Shown here piece after piece: positions 50,991 through 59,905 of a stretch of DNA of 64,000 nt (its first letter is position 1; each line of letters starts with the position of its first letter). The position numbers were made by a program, and so were the translations under genes. This DNA comes from Verrucomicrobiaceae bacterium (lineage in GTDB: Bacteria > Verrucomicrobiota > Verrucomicrobiia > Verrucomicrobiales > Verrucomicrobiaceae): assembly GCA_016713245.1 (NCBI GenBank), contig JADJPM010000004.1, positions 2,604,001 to 2,668,000 of the forward strand. The letters run 5' to 3'. The notes beneath the pieces were generated by a model, which saw only the letters and a program-made list of their open reading frames with translations, ran no database searches and was not told the origin of the DNA.

Positions 50991-51429
50991 GAAGCGGCTG
51001 GCTTGAGACATCCGAGAAAGCATTCGGATCACTTTAAAGCGCATCTCGAAGAGCTGGACCAGACAAAACACCGCGAGAGTTTGGATAACCGCAGAGAACT
51101 GCCATCTGAATGGTATTTCCCTGACCTCTGTGTCCATCGTGCTCTGTGGTGTTTCAAAAACACCCGCCGAAACGCTGCCGAAACGGGTTTTGAGACTCTC
51201 ATAAGCGAATCAGCCCTCACAGGCGGTAACAAAGGCAGCGATATGGGGATTCATCAGGGTGACGAGATTGACAGAATTTGCCGCTGGACGCCAGCGGGTT
51301 TGCTTGAGGTTTCGTCCCGGTTTCTGACGGCTTTTCTGGCGCATCTTTTTAGTGGGCTTGTGACGGATTGGCGGGTATAAATCGGGTCCAGCCCCCCAAA
51401 GTGCCTCAGCAGAGGCATCTGACTCAACC
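50991..51429. other. 439-bp divergent intergenic region
   Basis: This gap separates the giant subtilase and the GspL-like gene and should hold both promoters. It contains a 9-base-period repeat at 51125-51150, a perfect 7-bp stem (CCGCTGG/CCAGCGG, 51281-51297), and a 6-bp hairpin (51402-51417) just before the GspL-like ATG. A reading frame of 125 codons runs through it but has no coding character. Confidence 0.6.
51125..51150. repeat. Nonamer repeat, CACAGAG type
   Basis: On the minus strand, nine-base units ACCACAGAG, CACGATGGA and CACAGAGG follow in register. The period matches the units in the MITE-like element at 27055-27181 (CACGGAATA), although the sequence differs. Confidence 0.55.
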
Positions 51430-52659
51430 ATGAGCCGCCCCATCACATCCATTCGATTTCCAGGTGAGACCACCTGGGAGGTCTGGCGCAGCAATCGCGC
51501 CGGCAAGTGGGAGCATGTGCTGATGGCAGAGGTGAATGACAAGGCGGGCATCCATGCCCTGCCCTCCGTGCACGTGGATAGCTCGCCCTTTTGGTCGGCC
51601 ACGCAGGGTGAGGAGGTGCCGGAGCCAGATGATGTCTCCGTGCTACGCTGGGAGGCCTCGGGCGTGAGTGACATGGAAGGCGCCCGCCAATCCGCCTGCT
51701 GGAAGGTTTTGGAGCAGCCGCACCGGCACCTGATCGGCTCGATGGCTATCGCAGCGGATATGCTGGATGACGAGAGCCTGGGCCTGCCGGCGGAGCGCTA
51801 TGAAATCAGCGCCCGTATGTTGCCGCTACCTCCGAATGGCATCGCGATCTGGAAGGAAAGTGGCCGCTTCGTGATGGCTTTCACGCGTGAGGGGCAGTTG
51901 CTGCATGTGACACTGCTCGCCTCGCCGATGCTGGATGCGGATGCGGTGCTGGAAATCCGCGATGGGCTGGTGGCGCTGGATGCGCATGAGTTTCTCGATC
52001 AGATCAACGAGGTGAAAATATGGACGGACTGCGAGCCGGACTTCGTGGCTGCGCTTTCCAGCACGCTGAGCACCAGTGAAGTGCAAAAAGAGCCGCGTCC
52101 GGCCCCCATCGTGCCCACGAGCTTCATCGACCTGGTGCCGATGCAGGTGGCGCTGGTGCGTGGTGAGCAGCAGAGGCGGCAGCGGCTCGTGCAGATCGCC
52201 ACGGCGCTGGCGGCGGTGTTCGTCGTGGTGTTTGCCACATGGGCCTTCCTGCTATGGCGTCAGGAACAAAAAATCCTCGCCGAGGAAAAAGCGCTGCAAA
52301 ACCTCGGTCCGCAGGTCTTTTCCGTGCAGGAGGCGAAGCAGGCCTGGATGGCCATGGAGGGTGCGGTGAACCCTGATCTCTATCCCGTGGAGCTTTACCA
52401 CCAAATCATCTCGCTACTGCCACCGTCCGGCGTTCGCCTGAACGAATTCCAAATCGAAAACGACACGCTCACGGTGCATGGCGAGGCTTCGGATACCCAG
52501 AAGGGCCTCGATTTCCGCGAGCAGCTTACGAACAGCCCCGCTCTCTCTCGCTTTGACTGGAACATCCCCGTCCCGAAGAGCCTGGACGGCACCCGAGTGC
52601 AGTTTGACGCGGTAGGAACCTACAAACAAATCGAGGAGGTGCCCGGTGAAGGCCAGTGA
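51430..52659 (+). CDS. GspL/PilM-PilN-like pseudopilus platform protein
   Basis: A 409-residue protein with a cytoplasmic part (about 1-250) followed by one transmembrane helix (about 257-275, ATALAAVFVVVFATWAFLLW) and a periplasmic PilN/GspL-like coiled and ferredoxin-like domain (about 280-409; VELYHQIISLLPPSGVRLNEFQIENDTLTVHGEA). This is the plan of GspL, or of PilM and PilN fused. The cytoplasmic part has no clear ASKHA ATP site, so it may be degenerate. It starts the four-gene secretin operon and overlaps the next gene by 14 bases. The start ATG is preceded by a hairpin, not a Shine-Dalgarno. Confidence 0.78.
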   Translation: MSRPITSIRFPGETTWEVWRSNRAGKWEHVLMAEVNDKAGIHALPSVHVDSSPFWSATQGEEVPEPDDVSVLRWEASGVSDMEGARQSACWKVLEQPHRHLIGSMAIAADMLDDESLGLPAERYEISARMLPLPPNGIAIWKESGRFVMAFTREGQLLHVTLLASPMLDADAVLEIRDGLVALDAHEFLDQINEVKIWTDCEPDFVAALSSTLSTSEVQKEPRPAPIVPTSFIDLVPMQVALVRGEQQRRQRLVQIATALAAVFVVVFATWAFLLWRQEQKILAEEKALQNLGPQVFSVQEAKQAWMAMEGAVNPDLYPVELYHQIISLLPPSGVRLNEFQIENDTLTVHGEASDTQKGLDFREQLTNSPALSRFDWNIPVPKSLDGTRVQFDAVGTYKQIEEVPGEGQ

Positions 52660-53206
52660 ACAACGCCTCGTGCTTGTGCTGATCATCCTCGTGGCCGTTT
52701 TTGCCACGGGATTCACTGCCATGCGCATGCTGGGTTGGCAGCGCACCTTGGATAAAAAGGCCCGCTCCGTCGTAATGCGGACGAATGAAACGAAGCAGCT
52801 CCTCACGGAGGCCCCGATGTGGGAGGAACGGCTCGCCTGGCTGCGCACGGCCCAGCCGCAGATGACCAGCGTGAACAAGGCGAACAACGACCTAGATCAA
52901 TCCCTCGTCGAAACCGCCAAGAACAACAATGTCACCATCGAAAACAAGCAGCTTCAGGAGCCAGCCGAGACCTCCTACTTCCATCAGGTAGGTGAGACGG
53001 TGGTGGTGAAGACGGAGGTCAAGCAGCTCTTCCAGTGGTTGCATGCCTTGCAGACGCCGGAGAGCTTCACCCTCGTCTCGCACCTCACCATTCAGCCCGT
53101 GCCGGAAGATACCACCAAGGTAACGGCCACGGTGCATGTCTCCCGTCTCTTCTCCCTCACCAAGACGCCCGCTGAAAACACGGTCGAATCCACCAAGACC
53201 CCATGA
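52646..53206 (+). CDS. GspM/PilO-like protein
   Basis: A 186-residue protein with an N-terminal membrane helix (about 8-28) and a coiled-coil plus ferredoxin-like periplasmic part (about 40-165). The helix-loop-helix with NDLDQSLVETAKNNNVTIENKQL and the TEVKQLFQWLHALQT segment fit PilO/GspM, which pairs with PilN/GspL. It starts at a GTG (52646) with a strong Shine-Dalgarno, GAGGAGG, six bases before, unlike the head gene. It overlaps the previous gene by 14 bases and the next by 4. Confidence 0.78.
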   Translation: MKASEQRLVLVLIILVAVFATGFTAMRMLGWQRTLDKKARSVVMRTNETKQLLTEAPMWEERLAWLRTAQPQMTSVNKANNDLDQSLVETAKNNNVTIENKQLQEPAETSYFHQVGETVVVKTEVKQLFQWLHALQTPESFTLVSHLTIQPVPEDTTKVTATVHVSRLFSLTKTPAENTVESTKTP

Positions 53207-54075
53207 AAACTGCCCTCGCCCTCATCACGATGACGCTGGGAGCTGCTTCGATCCTCCCGGCAGTGGAAAATGCTTCAACGTCCGGCTTTGAGCCGCCGAA
53301 GAAATACGGCGCCGAGCGCTACATGGCCGGATGGGAACGAAATCCCTTCGCCATACCCACGCCGCCAGCCCCACCAGCGGCGGTCGAATCCGAATTCAAA
53401 GACCTCGCCATCAAATCCATCTACGGCCCGAAGGACAGCCCCATCTTCTCTCTGGTAAACACGAAGACGCATGAACGCATGCGCATCACCATGGAAAAGC
53501 CGACCAAGGACGGTGTGGAATTGAAGAGCTTCTCACTCGCTGAAAACCGCCGGGAGACCACCATCGAAGTCGCCAAAGGCACGGAGACGGCCACGCTGAA
53601 ATATGCCACGGACTATGTGCCACCTGCGGCAAACGGAGCGCCTGGAGCCAGGCCGGGCATGCCAGGTGCGCCAGGAATGCCCGGGGCCGCCAATCGCATC
53701 CCCATTCCCCAGCTCGGAGCGGCCAATCCAGCCGCCAATCGCAACCTTCCCGGCCAGCCAGCCTCCAACAATGTCCGAAACGCTTCAGGCAGCCCCGTCG
53801 TCGTCGGAGCACCGGGTGCCAATGCAGCCACTGCCGATGCCGCCACCCGCCGCCGGATCATCCCCGGCTTCGCAGGCTCCGCCAATCCCGCTGCTGGCAT
53901 TCCTGCCGTCAATGTGGGAGTCGGTAACAACGGCTCTCCCACCATCACGCTCGGCAATACGGGCAGCAACACACCTGCCCCGCAGCCTCAGAATACGGAT
54001 GCCCCCGGCGGGATCAGCCCACCCATCGTGCGTCCGCCGCCCTCGATCTACCTCGATGGCAGCCAGCAGCAGTAG
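53203..54075 (+). CDS. PilP/GspC-like protein with collagen-like linker
   Basis: A 290-residue protein with a signal peptide (about residues 1-20, MKTALALITMTLGAASILPA). A small beta domain (about 60-135: FKDLAIKSIYGPKDSPIFSLVNTKTHERM) resembles the HR-like domain of PilP/GspC that contacts the secretin. The rest is low complexity: GAPGARPGMPGAPGMPG runs like collagen, then alternating Ala/Asn/Pro, ending PPIVRPPPSIYLDGS. It overlaps the GspM-like gene by 4 bases and precedes the secretin by 18 bp, which supports the assignment by gene order. Confidence 0.68.
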   Translation: MKTALALITMTLGAASILPAVENASTSGFEPPKKYGAERYMAGWERNPFAIPTPPAPPAAVESEFKDLAIKSIYGPKDSPIFSLVNTKTHERMRITMEKPTKDGVELKSFSLAENRRETTIEVAKGTETATLKYATDYVPPAANGAPGARPGMPGAPGMPGAANRIPIPQLGAANPAANRNLPGQPASNNVRNASGSPVVVGAPGANAATADAATRRRIIPGFAGSANPAAGIPAVNVGVGNNGSPTITLGNTGSNTPAPQPQNTDAPGGISPPIVRPPPSIYLDGSQQQ

Positions 54076-54093
54076 CTCCACCTTCATCCTGTC

Positions 54094-56739
54094 ATGAAAG
54101 CATCGTCTCATCTGGCCTTCGCGGCACTTTTCGGGCTCCTCGCCGTGCAAATCACGGCACAAACGCCTGCACAGCCCGCCGTCCCAGCCCGCCCGACCAC
54201 CCCGCCGAACATTCCGCGACCCGTTCTGCCTCCAGGCCTCCAGCGCCCTGGCATCACCAATCCGAACGCCGTGCCCCCCGCCATCCCGGGAGCCGTGAAC
54301 CGCCCCGGCCTCCCCGCTGGCGTCACCGGTGCAAAGCCAGCCACTCCCCCGCCCCTTCCAACGGGTGCCCCTTCCGCAACCCCCGCAGGCACCACACCGA
54401 AGCCGCCGCCCGCCGTTCCTACCACAAAGTCCGGTGAAAAAGCGCCCAATTTCATCGCCTTCGACGCCGAGACCGTGGACGTCGTGCTGGAAGAATATTA
54501 CCGCGTCACCAAACGCCGTGTGTTGAAGGATCGCGGCCTGGAAGCCACCACCGTCACCATCATGGTGCCCGGCGAGTTCAGTGACGAAGAGTATCAGGAC
54601 ATCATCGAGAAAGGCCTCCTCATGCACGGCCTCGCCCTCGTGCCGAGCGGCTCAAACCTGTGGAAACTCGTCGCCGCTGAGACCGGCTCGAGCCCCGGCC
54701 AGCAGCAGCTTCCGATGGTGCTCGATGCCGAAAAACTGCCCGAGACCGATCAGGTCGTCGTCCACGTCGCCACGCTGAATTATCTCTCCGCCGAAGATGC
54801 CGCCACCACCCTCCAGAGCGCCATCCCACCGCATCCGTATGGCAAAATCGTGGCCGTGCCGAATGCACGCTCCCTCGTCATCACCGAGGCCTCACAGACC
54901 ATCCGCGCCTATCTGGACCTCATCAAGCAGCTCGACCTCCCCCCCAGCCAGACGGTGCAAAAGACCCTCAAACTCGTCCGCACCGATCCTGAGGAAGTCG
55001 CCAAGCAGCTCGAATCCCTCCTCGACCTCAAAAACGGCGGTGGCAGCGGCTCCGGCTCAGCCAGCCGAGCGGCCACGCCTGCGGCCCCCGCCGCGCCCCG
55101 CGCCCCCCCCATTCCTGGCATCCCGCAGCAGGCTGGACAGCCTGCTGCAGCCGCAGCACCGGTCGTCTCCGCCAGCGGAGGCGGTGCCACGTCCGAGGGT
55201 CCGAAGCCCGTCATCCTTCCCATCACTCGCACGAGCAGTCTTCTCATCATTGCCCGCCCTCACGACATCGAACTCATCGAAAAACTCATCGCCGAAATCG
55301 ACGCCGAGGCCACCGCGAGCCGCTTCGTCTCCCGCCGCCTCAATTACATCGACCTCACCACCTTCCTCGGCCTCGCTGAAAAGGCGCTGATGCGTTACGA
55401 CAAAAACGCAGGCGGCAGCACGAACACCACGCTCGGATCCAACAGCAGCAGCAACTCCACCAGCAACACCAACAACAACAGCTTCGGCAACAGTGGCTTT
55501 GGAAACAGTGGCTTCGGCGGGAGCAGCTTCGGTGGTGGCCTGGGTGGACTTGGCGGAGGTGGTTTTGGCAGTAGCGGACTCGGGGGCGGAGGGGGAGCAA
55601 GCCCGAAGCTTGATGTCACCACCAAGGCGAACAGCGTTCTTATCGGCCGCACCCTCGTCATCATTGACCCTGGCAGCTCCAAATTCTTCGCCAGCGGCCC
55701 TCCTGAGCAGCTCCAAACACTCGAAGATCTCGCCGACGAACTCGATATTCGCCCCAAGCAGATTTTTATCTCCGCCATCATCGGTGAATTCAATCTCAGC
55801 AGGGACTTCAGCTTCGGTCTCGACTGGATCAACACGCTCAAAAGCATCGGCGGAGGCAAACAAGCTGGCGGCATTCTTGATGGAGGAGGCACGACATTCG
55901 ATCCCGCGAATCTCAGCACCATCGCCGGCTCCACTGCTGCGGCAGCTCTGGGTGGCCTTACCGCCTACGGCCAGATTACCAAGAATTTGAATGTCTTCAT
56001 GAGGACCGTTGAAACGTCTGGCCGCTTCCGAGTTCTGCAGAAGCCTGTCGTCACGACGTTGAATCACCAGCCCGCTAGCATTTACATCGGCCGCCAAATC
56101 GCCATCGCCGGCCAGAGCTTCAACAGCGGCGTCGTGGGCGGCGGCTTTTCATCCACCACGCAATACATACCGGTTCGTCTCCAACTCGACATCACTCCTC
56201 ACATCTACAACGACCAGGAGATCATGCTTGAGTTTAAACAGCAGAACAATTCCACGAACGGCAGCACCGAAATCAACGGCAACGAGGTGCCCAACATCTC
56301 CGAGCAAGGCATGAGCAATAGCCTCATCGTGCCTGATCGGTCCGTGGTCATGCTCGGCGGCCTCATCTCCGAGCGAAACGATGATAGCCAATCCGGCCTG
56401 CCATTCATCGTCCGGCTGCCCCTGATCAAATATCTCGTTGGCAGCACCCGGAAGGACAAAGAGCGCTCCGAACTCATGATCTTCGTCCAGCCCATGATCC
56501 TGCCGGATGGAGCTACGCACATCAACGAACAGACCCGCTTCCACAACAATTCGCCGAACTCCAATGACGTCTTCGAGTTCGCGGGCTACCCCGAAGAGCC
56601 CCTTCCTCCAACACCGAACTTCTACGCCAAGGACAAACCCCGCGTGCAGGAAGATCTCAACGCCACCCCACCGCCTCCAGCCGGGGAAAAACGCGGCTTT
56701 CTGGACAAGCTTAAAGGCCTCTTCAAAAAGCAGAAGTAA
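54094..56739 (+). CDS. gspD: Secretin, GspD/PilQ family
   Basis: An 881-residue outer-membrane secretin with a signal peptide (about 1-23), a proline-rich segment (about 25-110), and N-domains (about 120-430; VVLEEYYRVTKRRVLKDRG, then NYLSAEDAATTLQSAIP and VSRRLNYIDLTTFLGLAEKAL). An Asn/Gly-rich loop (about 455-510, SFGGGLGGLGGGGFG) is inserted in the last N-domain. The secretin pore domain (about 545-815) includes the VMLGGLISER and LPFIVRLPLIKYLVGS motifs typical of GspD/PilQ. A positively charged amphipathic tail ends it (FLDKLKGLFKKQK). It is the outer pore for a type II secretion or type IV pilus-like machine. The ATPase, inner platform and pseudopilins are not in the window. Confidence 0.93.
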   Translation: MKASSHLAFAALFGLLAVQITAQTPAQPAVPARPTTPPNIPRPVLPPGLQRPGITNPNAVPPAIPGAVNRPGLPAGVTGAKPATPPPLPTGAPSATPAGTTPKPPPAVPTTKSGEKAPNFIAFDAETVDVVLEEYYRVTKRRVLKDRGLEATTVTIMVPGEFSDEEYQDIIEKGLLMHGLALVPSGSNLWKLVAAETGSSPGQQQLPMVLDAEKLPETDQVVVHVATLNYLSAEDAATTLQSAIPPHPYGKIVAVPNARSLVITEASQTIRAYLDLIKQLDLPPSQTVQKTLKLVRTDPEEVAKQLESLLDLKNGGGSGSGSASRAATPAAPAAPRAPPIPGIPQQAGQPAAAAAPVVSASGGGATSEGPKPVILPITRTSSLLIIARPHDIELIEKLIAEIDAEATASRFVSRRLNYIDLTTFLGLAEKALMRYDKNAGGSTNTTLGSNSSSNSTSNTNNNSFGNSGFGNSGFGGSSFGGGLGGLGGGGFGSSGLGGGGGASPKLDVTTKANSVLIGRTLVIIDPGSSKFFASGPPEQLQTLEDLADELDIRPKQIFISAIIGEFNLSRDFSFGLDWINTLKSIGGGKQAGGILDGGGTTFDPANLSTIAGSTAAAALGGLTAYGQITKNLNVFMRTVETSGRFRVLQKPVVTTLNHQPASIYIGRQIAIAGQSFNSGVVGGGFSSTTQYIPVRLQLDITPHIYNDQEIMLEFKQQNNSTNGSTEINGNEVPNISEQGMSNSLIVPDRSVVMLGGLISERNDDSQSGLPFIVRLPLIKYLVGSTRKDKERSELMIFVQPMILPDGATHINEQTRFHNNSPNSNDVFEFAGYPEEPLPPTPNFYAKDKPRVQEDLNATPPPPAGEKRGFLDKLKGLFKKQK

Positions 56740-56761
56740 GCCTCAGCCCTTTCGCATTCCC

Positions 56762-58066
56762 TCATCGCATCACCACGGGCTGGCCGGTGCATTCGAGGAC
56801 ACTGTGCCAGAGTTCCTGCGTGGGATCGACCTTGCGGCGGCCGTGGATGACGAGTTCCAAAGGCAAATGGATGAAGGATCCGTGCCACCTGCCCACCAGC
56901 ATGCCTGTCTTCCCTGCCATGGCGGCATGCACGGCGGACTGGGCGAGGCGGGAGCAGTACACATTGTCCTGCGCATTCGCAGGCACGCTGCGGACGATGT
57001 AGCTGGGGTCGATGTATTTGATGTTCACCTCGTTTTTGCGGGCTTTGAAGAAGGAGCCGATGCGATCCTTTAAAAAAGCACCGATGTCGCCGTAGCGCTG
57101 GTTGCCGGAGGCATCGGTGGCATCACTGGCCGCCATGAGGTGTTGACCCGCGCCCTCGGCCACGACGATGACGGCGCTGCCGCGCTTCATGAGGCGGTGG
57201 CGGAGGCATTCGAGCAGGCCGCCCTCGCCTTCGAGCTCGAAAGGCACCTCGGGGATGAGCACGAAATCCACATTGCTACCTGCCAGCGCCGCGTAGCAGG
57301 CGATGAAGCCGGAATCGCGCCCCATGAGCTTCACGAGCCCCACGCCATTCACCGCGCCGGTGGCCTCGACGTAAGCGCATTTTACTGCCTGGACGGCGGC
57401 ATCAAAGGCGGTCTCGAAGCCGAAGCTCTTGTCGAGGTAACGAATGTCGTTGTCGATGGTCTTCGGAATGCCCACGACGGCCTTTTTTAGCCCGCGAGCC
57501 TCGATTTCCTTCACCAAAGCCGCCGCGCCACGCAGCGTGCCATCCCCGCCGATGACGAAAAGGATGTCGATGCTCATCTCTTCGAGGGTATCGACCATTT
57601 CGCCGATGTCCTGCATGCCGCGTGAACTACCGAGCATGGTACCGCCGAAATGATGCGCCTGCTCCACGGAATGCGGGCGTAGCAGCAGCGGCGTGTGGCC
57701 GTAGCGCTGCACGAGCCCTTCGTAGCCGTAACGAAAACCGTAGGTGCGAGTGACGCCGTATTGAAGGTGCAGGCGGTTCACAAGGCCGCGGATGATGTCA
57801 TTGAGGCCCGGGCAAAGGCCGCCGCAGGTCACAATGCCGACGGTGGTCTTCGCCGGATCAAAGTAGATCATTTCGCGTGGGCCAGCCTCTTCGTAACTCG
57901 GCACCGAGCAGTCCCGACCGTCCTCCAGCAAGTGGCTGTGGTAGAGGATGCGGTCTATGGCGTCCGTTTTATACGGGGCCTCGACCCCGCCGATGCGGTG
58001 CAGAGGCGAGGGAAAGCGGCAAGGGCCGAGCGAGGGGATGCTCGTATCAGGAGGGGCGGGAGTCAT
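56762..58066 (-). CDS. 6-phosphofructokinase, group with GGDGT/PKTIDND motifs
   Basis: A 434-residue phosphofructokinase of glycolysis. Motifs are VGIVTCGGLCPGLNDIIRG, the phosphate-donor site VIGGDGTLRGA, the catalytic GIPKTIDNDI, MGRDSGFIACYAAL and IPEVPFELEG. The GGDGT version (Gly, not the Asp of PPi enzymes) argues for ATP, while the Lys of PKTIDND is as in pyrophosphate enzymes. That combination occurs in the ATP-using trypanosomal and TP0108-type group. The expected 434-residue length fits that group. It converges with the secretin gene by 22 bp and diverges from the TolC gene. Confidence 0.9.
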   Translation of the reverse strand: MTPAPPDTSIPSLGPCRFPSPLHRIGGVEAPYKTDAIDRILYHSHLLEDGRDCSVPSYEEAGPREMIYFDPAKTTVGIVTCGGLCPGLNDIIRGLVNRLHLQYGVTRTYGFRYGYEGLVQRYGHTPLLLRPHSVEQAHHFGGTMLGSSRGMQDIGEMVDTLEEMSIDILFVIGGDGTLRGAAALVKEIEARGLKKAVVGIPKTIDNDIRYLDKSFGFETAFDAAVQAVKCAYVEATGAVNGVGLVKLMGRDSGFIACYAALAGSNVDFVLIPEVPFELEGEGGLLECLRHRLMKRGSAVIVVAEGAGQHLMAASDATDASGNQRYGDIGAFLKDRIGSFFKARKNEVNIKYIDPSYIVRSVPANAQDNVYCSRLAQSAVHAAMAGKTGMLVGRWHGSFIHLPLELVIHGRRKVDPTQELWHSVLECTGQPVVMR

Positions 58067-58219
58067 GGCTGGTTGGGACTCTCTACCAGCAAGAGGGATG
58101 CCAGCATCCTGCGGGCAAAGTTTCGATAGATTCTCCTTCGTGTCGTCGTATGAAGACGGCCCCCAAAACCCACCCCACGCCGGACGATCCCCACCCCCGT
58201 CCGGCGGCCCCTTTTTTGC

Positions 58220-59905
58220 ATGGTCTCCCAGGCTTGTCTCACCCTGTCCCTACGTCTCGCGCTTCTCGGCGCGATGCTTTTGATGGTGTGTGGATGCAAA
58301 AGCTCGGTTTACAAGAATTGGGCGGACCGCGAGGTCTTCGGTTTGCTGAAAAAGAAGACCAGCAAGGTGCCCAACTCCGGCCAGCACCTGCTCGACATCA
58401 CCCCGCCGCCGCCCGTTTCCATGAAGGAACTGGCGAAGAACATGAAGACGGTCGATTTCCTCGGTGACCGCGCCTACATCGAAAAAGATGCCCGCGTGAT
58501 CGCCCTGGCGGATGCGCTGAACTTTGGCGTGCATCGCAATCGGAATTACCTGCTGCAAAAAGAGGTCGTTTACCTCGCCGCGCTCGATTTGACGCTCACG
58601 CGGCAAAATTTCGCCCCCATCCTTAGCGGCAGCGGCTCCGGCACGCTGGATCGCAGCAAGGTGAGCAATGGCGTGACCACGCTGGTGAACTCCGGCACGC
58701 TCACCACCAGCGGGGACATGGGCCTCAGCGTTCTCACCCGCACCGGGGCTCGCCTCGCGGCGGATCTCACGACGGATTTTGTGCGCTTCATCACCGGCGG
58801 CCTCGACAGCGGCAATTCGCGGCTCGCTTTCACCCTTTCGCAGCCCTTGCTGCGCGGCGCGGGTTACCTCGCGGCCTCCGAATCGCTCACGCAGGGAGAA
58901 CGCAGCGTGCTCTACAACATCCGCACCTTCACCCAGCAGCGGAAAAGCTTCGCGGTAGAAGTGGCCACGCAGTATTTCCGCGCCATCCAGAGCCGTGAAA
59001 CGGCCAAAAACGCCTACCTCGGCTACATGGCCTTCAATTCAGTCGTCGAGCGTGAGCAAGCCATGGCGGAGGCGAATCTGCGCAGCCGCTCCTCCCTCGG
59101 CCAGCTCCTCCAGGCGCAGATCAATTTCCAGCGCACTTGGACCAATGCCATCCGCAACTACGAGCAGGCGCTCGACGACCTCAAGATCACTCTCGGCCTG
59201 CCGGTCACTGAGCGCATCGTCCTCAATTACAAAGACCTCGACGACCTTCAAATCCTCACGCCGCCTGGCACGCTGGATGATGCCATGCAGACGGCCCTCA
59301 CCACTCGGCTCGATCTTTGGAATACCCGGGACCGTGCCGAGGACGCCACCCGCCGCGTGCTCATCGCGAAACAGGACACGCTACCCACACTCAACGCCGT
59401 CGTCTCCCACCGCACACTCGATGATCCGAACGTGAATGACTTCAGCCTGCAAACCCGCAATCGCGGCGTGAGCATTGGCCTCAATACCGATCTCAATTTG
59501 AATCAAAAGCCCGAGCGCAACACGCTTCGTGCTGCCATGGTGGCCGAGCAACGCACCCGTCGTGAGCTGGAACTGGCCGAGGAGCAGGTTCGCAATGCCG
59601 TGCGAACCGGTTGGCGTGATTTGGAAGTGGCACGGAAGCAATATGAATTCGCCAAACGCGGGATGGAGATCAGCATGAACCGCCTCGAAGTCGAAGAAGC
59701 CTTCATGGCCGAGGGCCAGGGCACCGCTCGTGACCTCATCGAGGCTCAGCGTGACCTCAACACCACTCGCGACCTCATGGTCTCCACCCGCATCAATCAT
59801 AATCTCGCCCGCTTGCAGCTCTGGCGGGACATGGGCGTGCTCTTCATCGAGAAAGACGGCTCGTGGGTGGACGTATTGAAAAAGGAGAAACCGAAGGGAG
59901 AATGA
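58220..59905 (+). CDS. TolC-family outer-membrane channel lipoprotein
   Basis: A 561-residue outer-membrane efflux protein. The signal MVSQACLTLSLRLALLGAML ends in LMVCGC with likely lipidated Cys26, as in OprM/CusC types. Two long repeats of four helices and strands follow, the second with the LELAEEQVRNAVRTGWRDLEVARKQYE helix and the EVEEAFMAEGQGTARDLIEAQRDLNTTRD stretch that is a TolC signature. It lies upstream of an HlyD-like adaptor and overlaps it by the ATGA tetramer. It ends in the lysine-rich VDVLKKEKPKGE. Confidence 0.9.
   Translation: MVSQACLTLSLRLALLGAMLLMVCGCKSSVYKNWADREVFGLLKKKTSKVPNSGQHLLDITPPPPVSMKELAKNMKTVDFLGDRAYIEKDARVIALADALNFGVHRNRNYLLQKEVVYLAALDLTLTRQNFAPILSGSGSGTLDRSKVSNGVTTLVNSGTLTTSGDMGLSVLTRTGARLAADLTTDFVRFITGGLDSGNSRLAFTLSQPLLRGAGYLAASESLTQGERSVLYNIRTFTQQRKSFAVEVATQYFRAIQSRETAKNAYLGYMAFNSVVEREQAMAEANLRSRSSLGQLLQAQINFQRTWTNAIRNYEQALDDLKITLGLPVTERIVLNYKDLDDLQILTPPGTLDDAMQTALTTRLDLWNTRDRAEDATRRVLIAKQDTLPTLNAVVSHRTLDDPNVNDFSLQTRNRGVSIGLNTDLNLNQKPERNTLRAAMVAEQRTRRELELAEEQVRNAVRTGWRDLEVARKQYEFAKRGMEISMNRLEVEEAFMAEGQGTARDLIEAQRDLNTTRDLMVSTRINHNLARLQLWRDMGVLFIEKDGSWVDVLKKEKPKGE

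Noticed and set aside
51003..51380. 125-codon frame in the intergenic region before the secretin operon
   Set aside because: No codon bias, no domain, and it contains the nonamer repeat; more likely non-coding.
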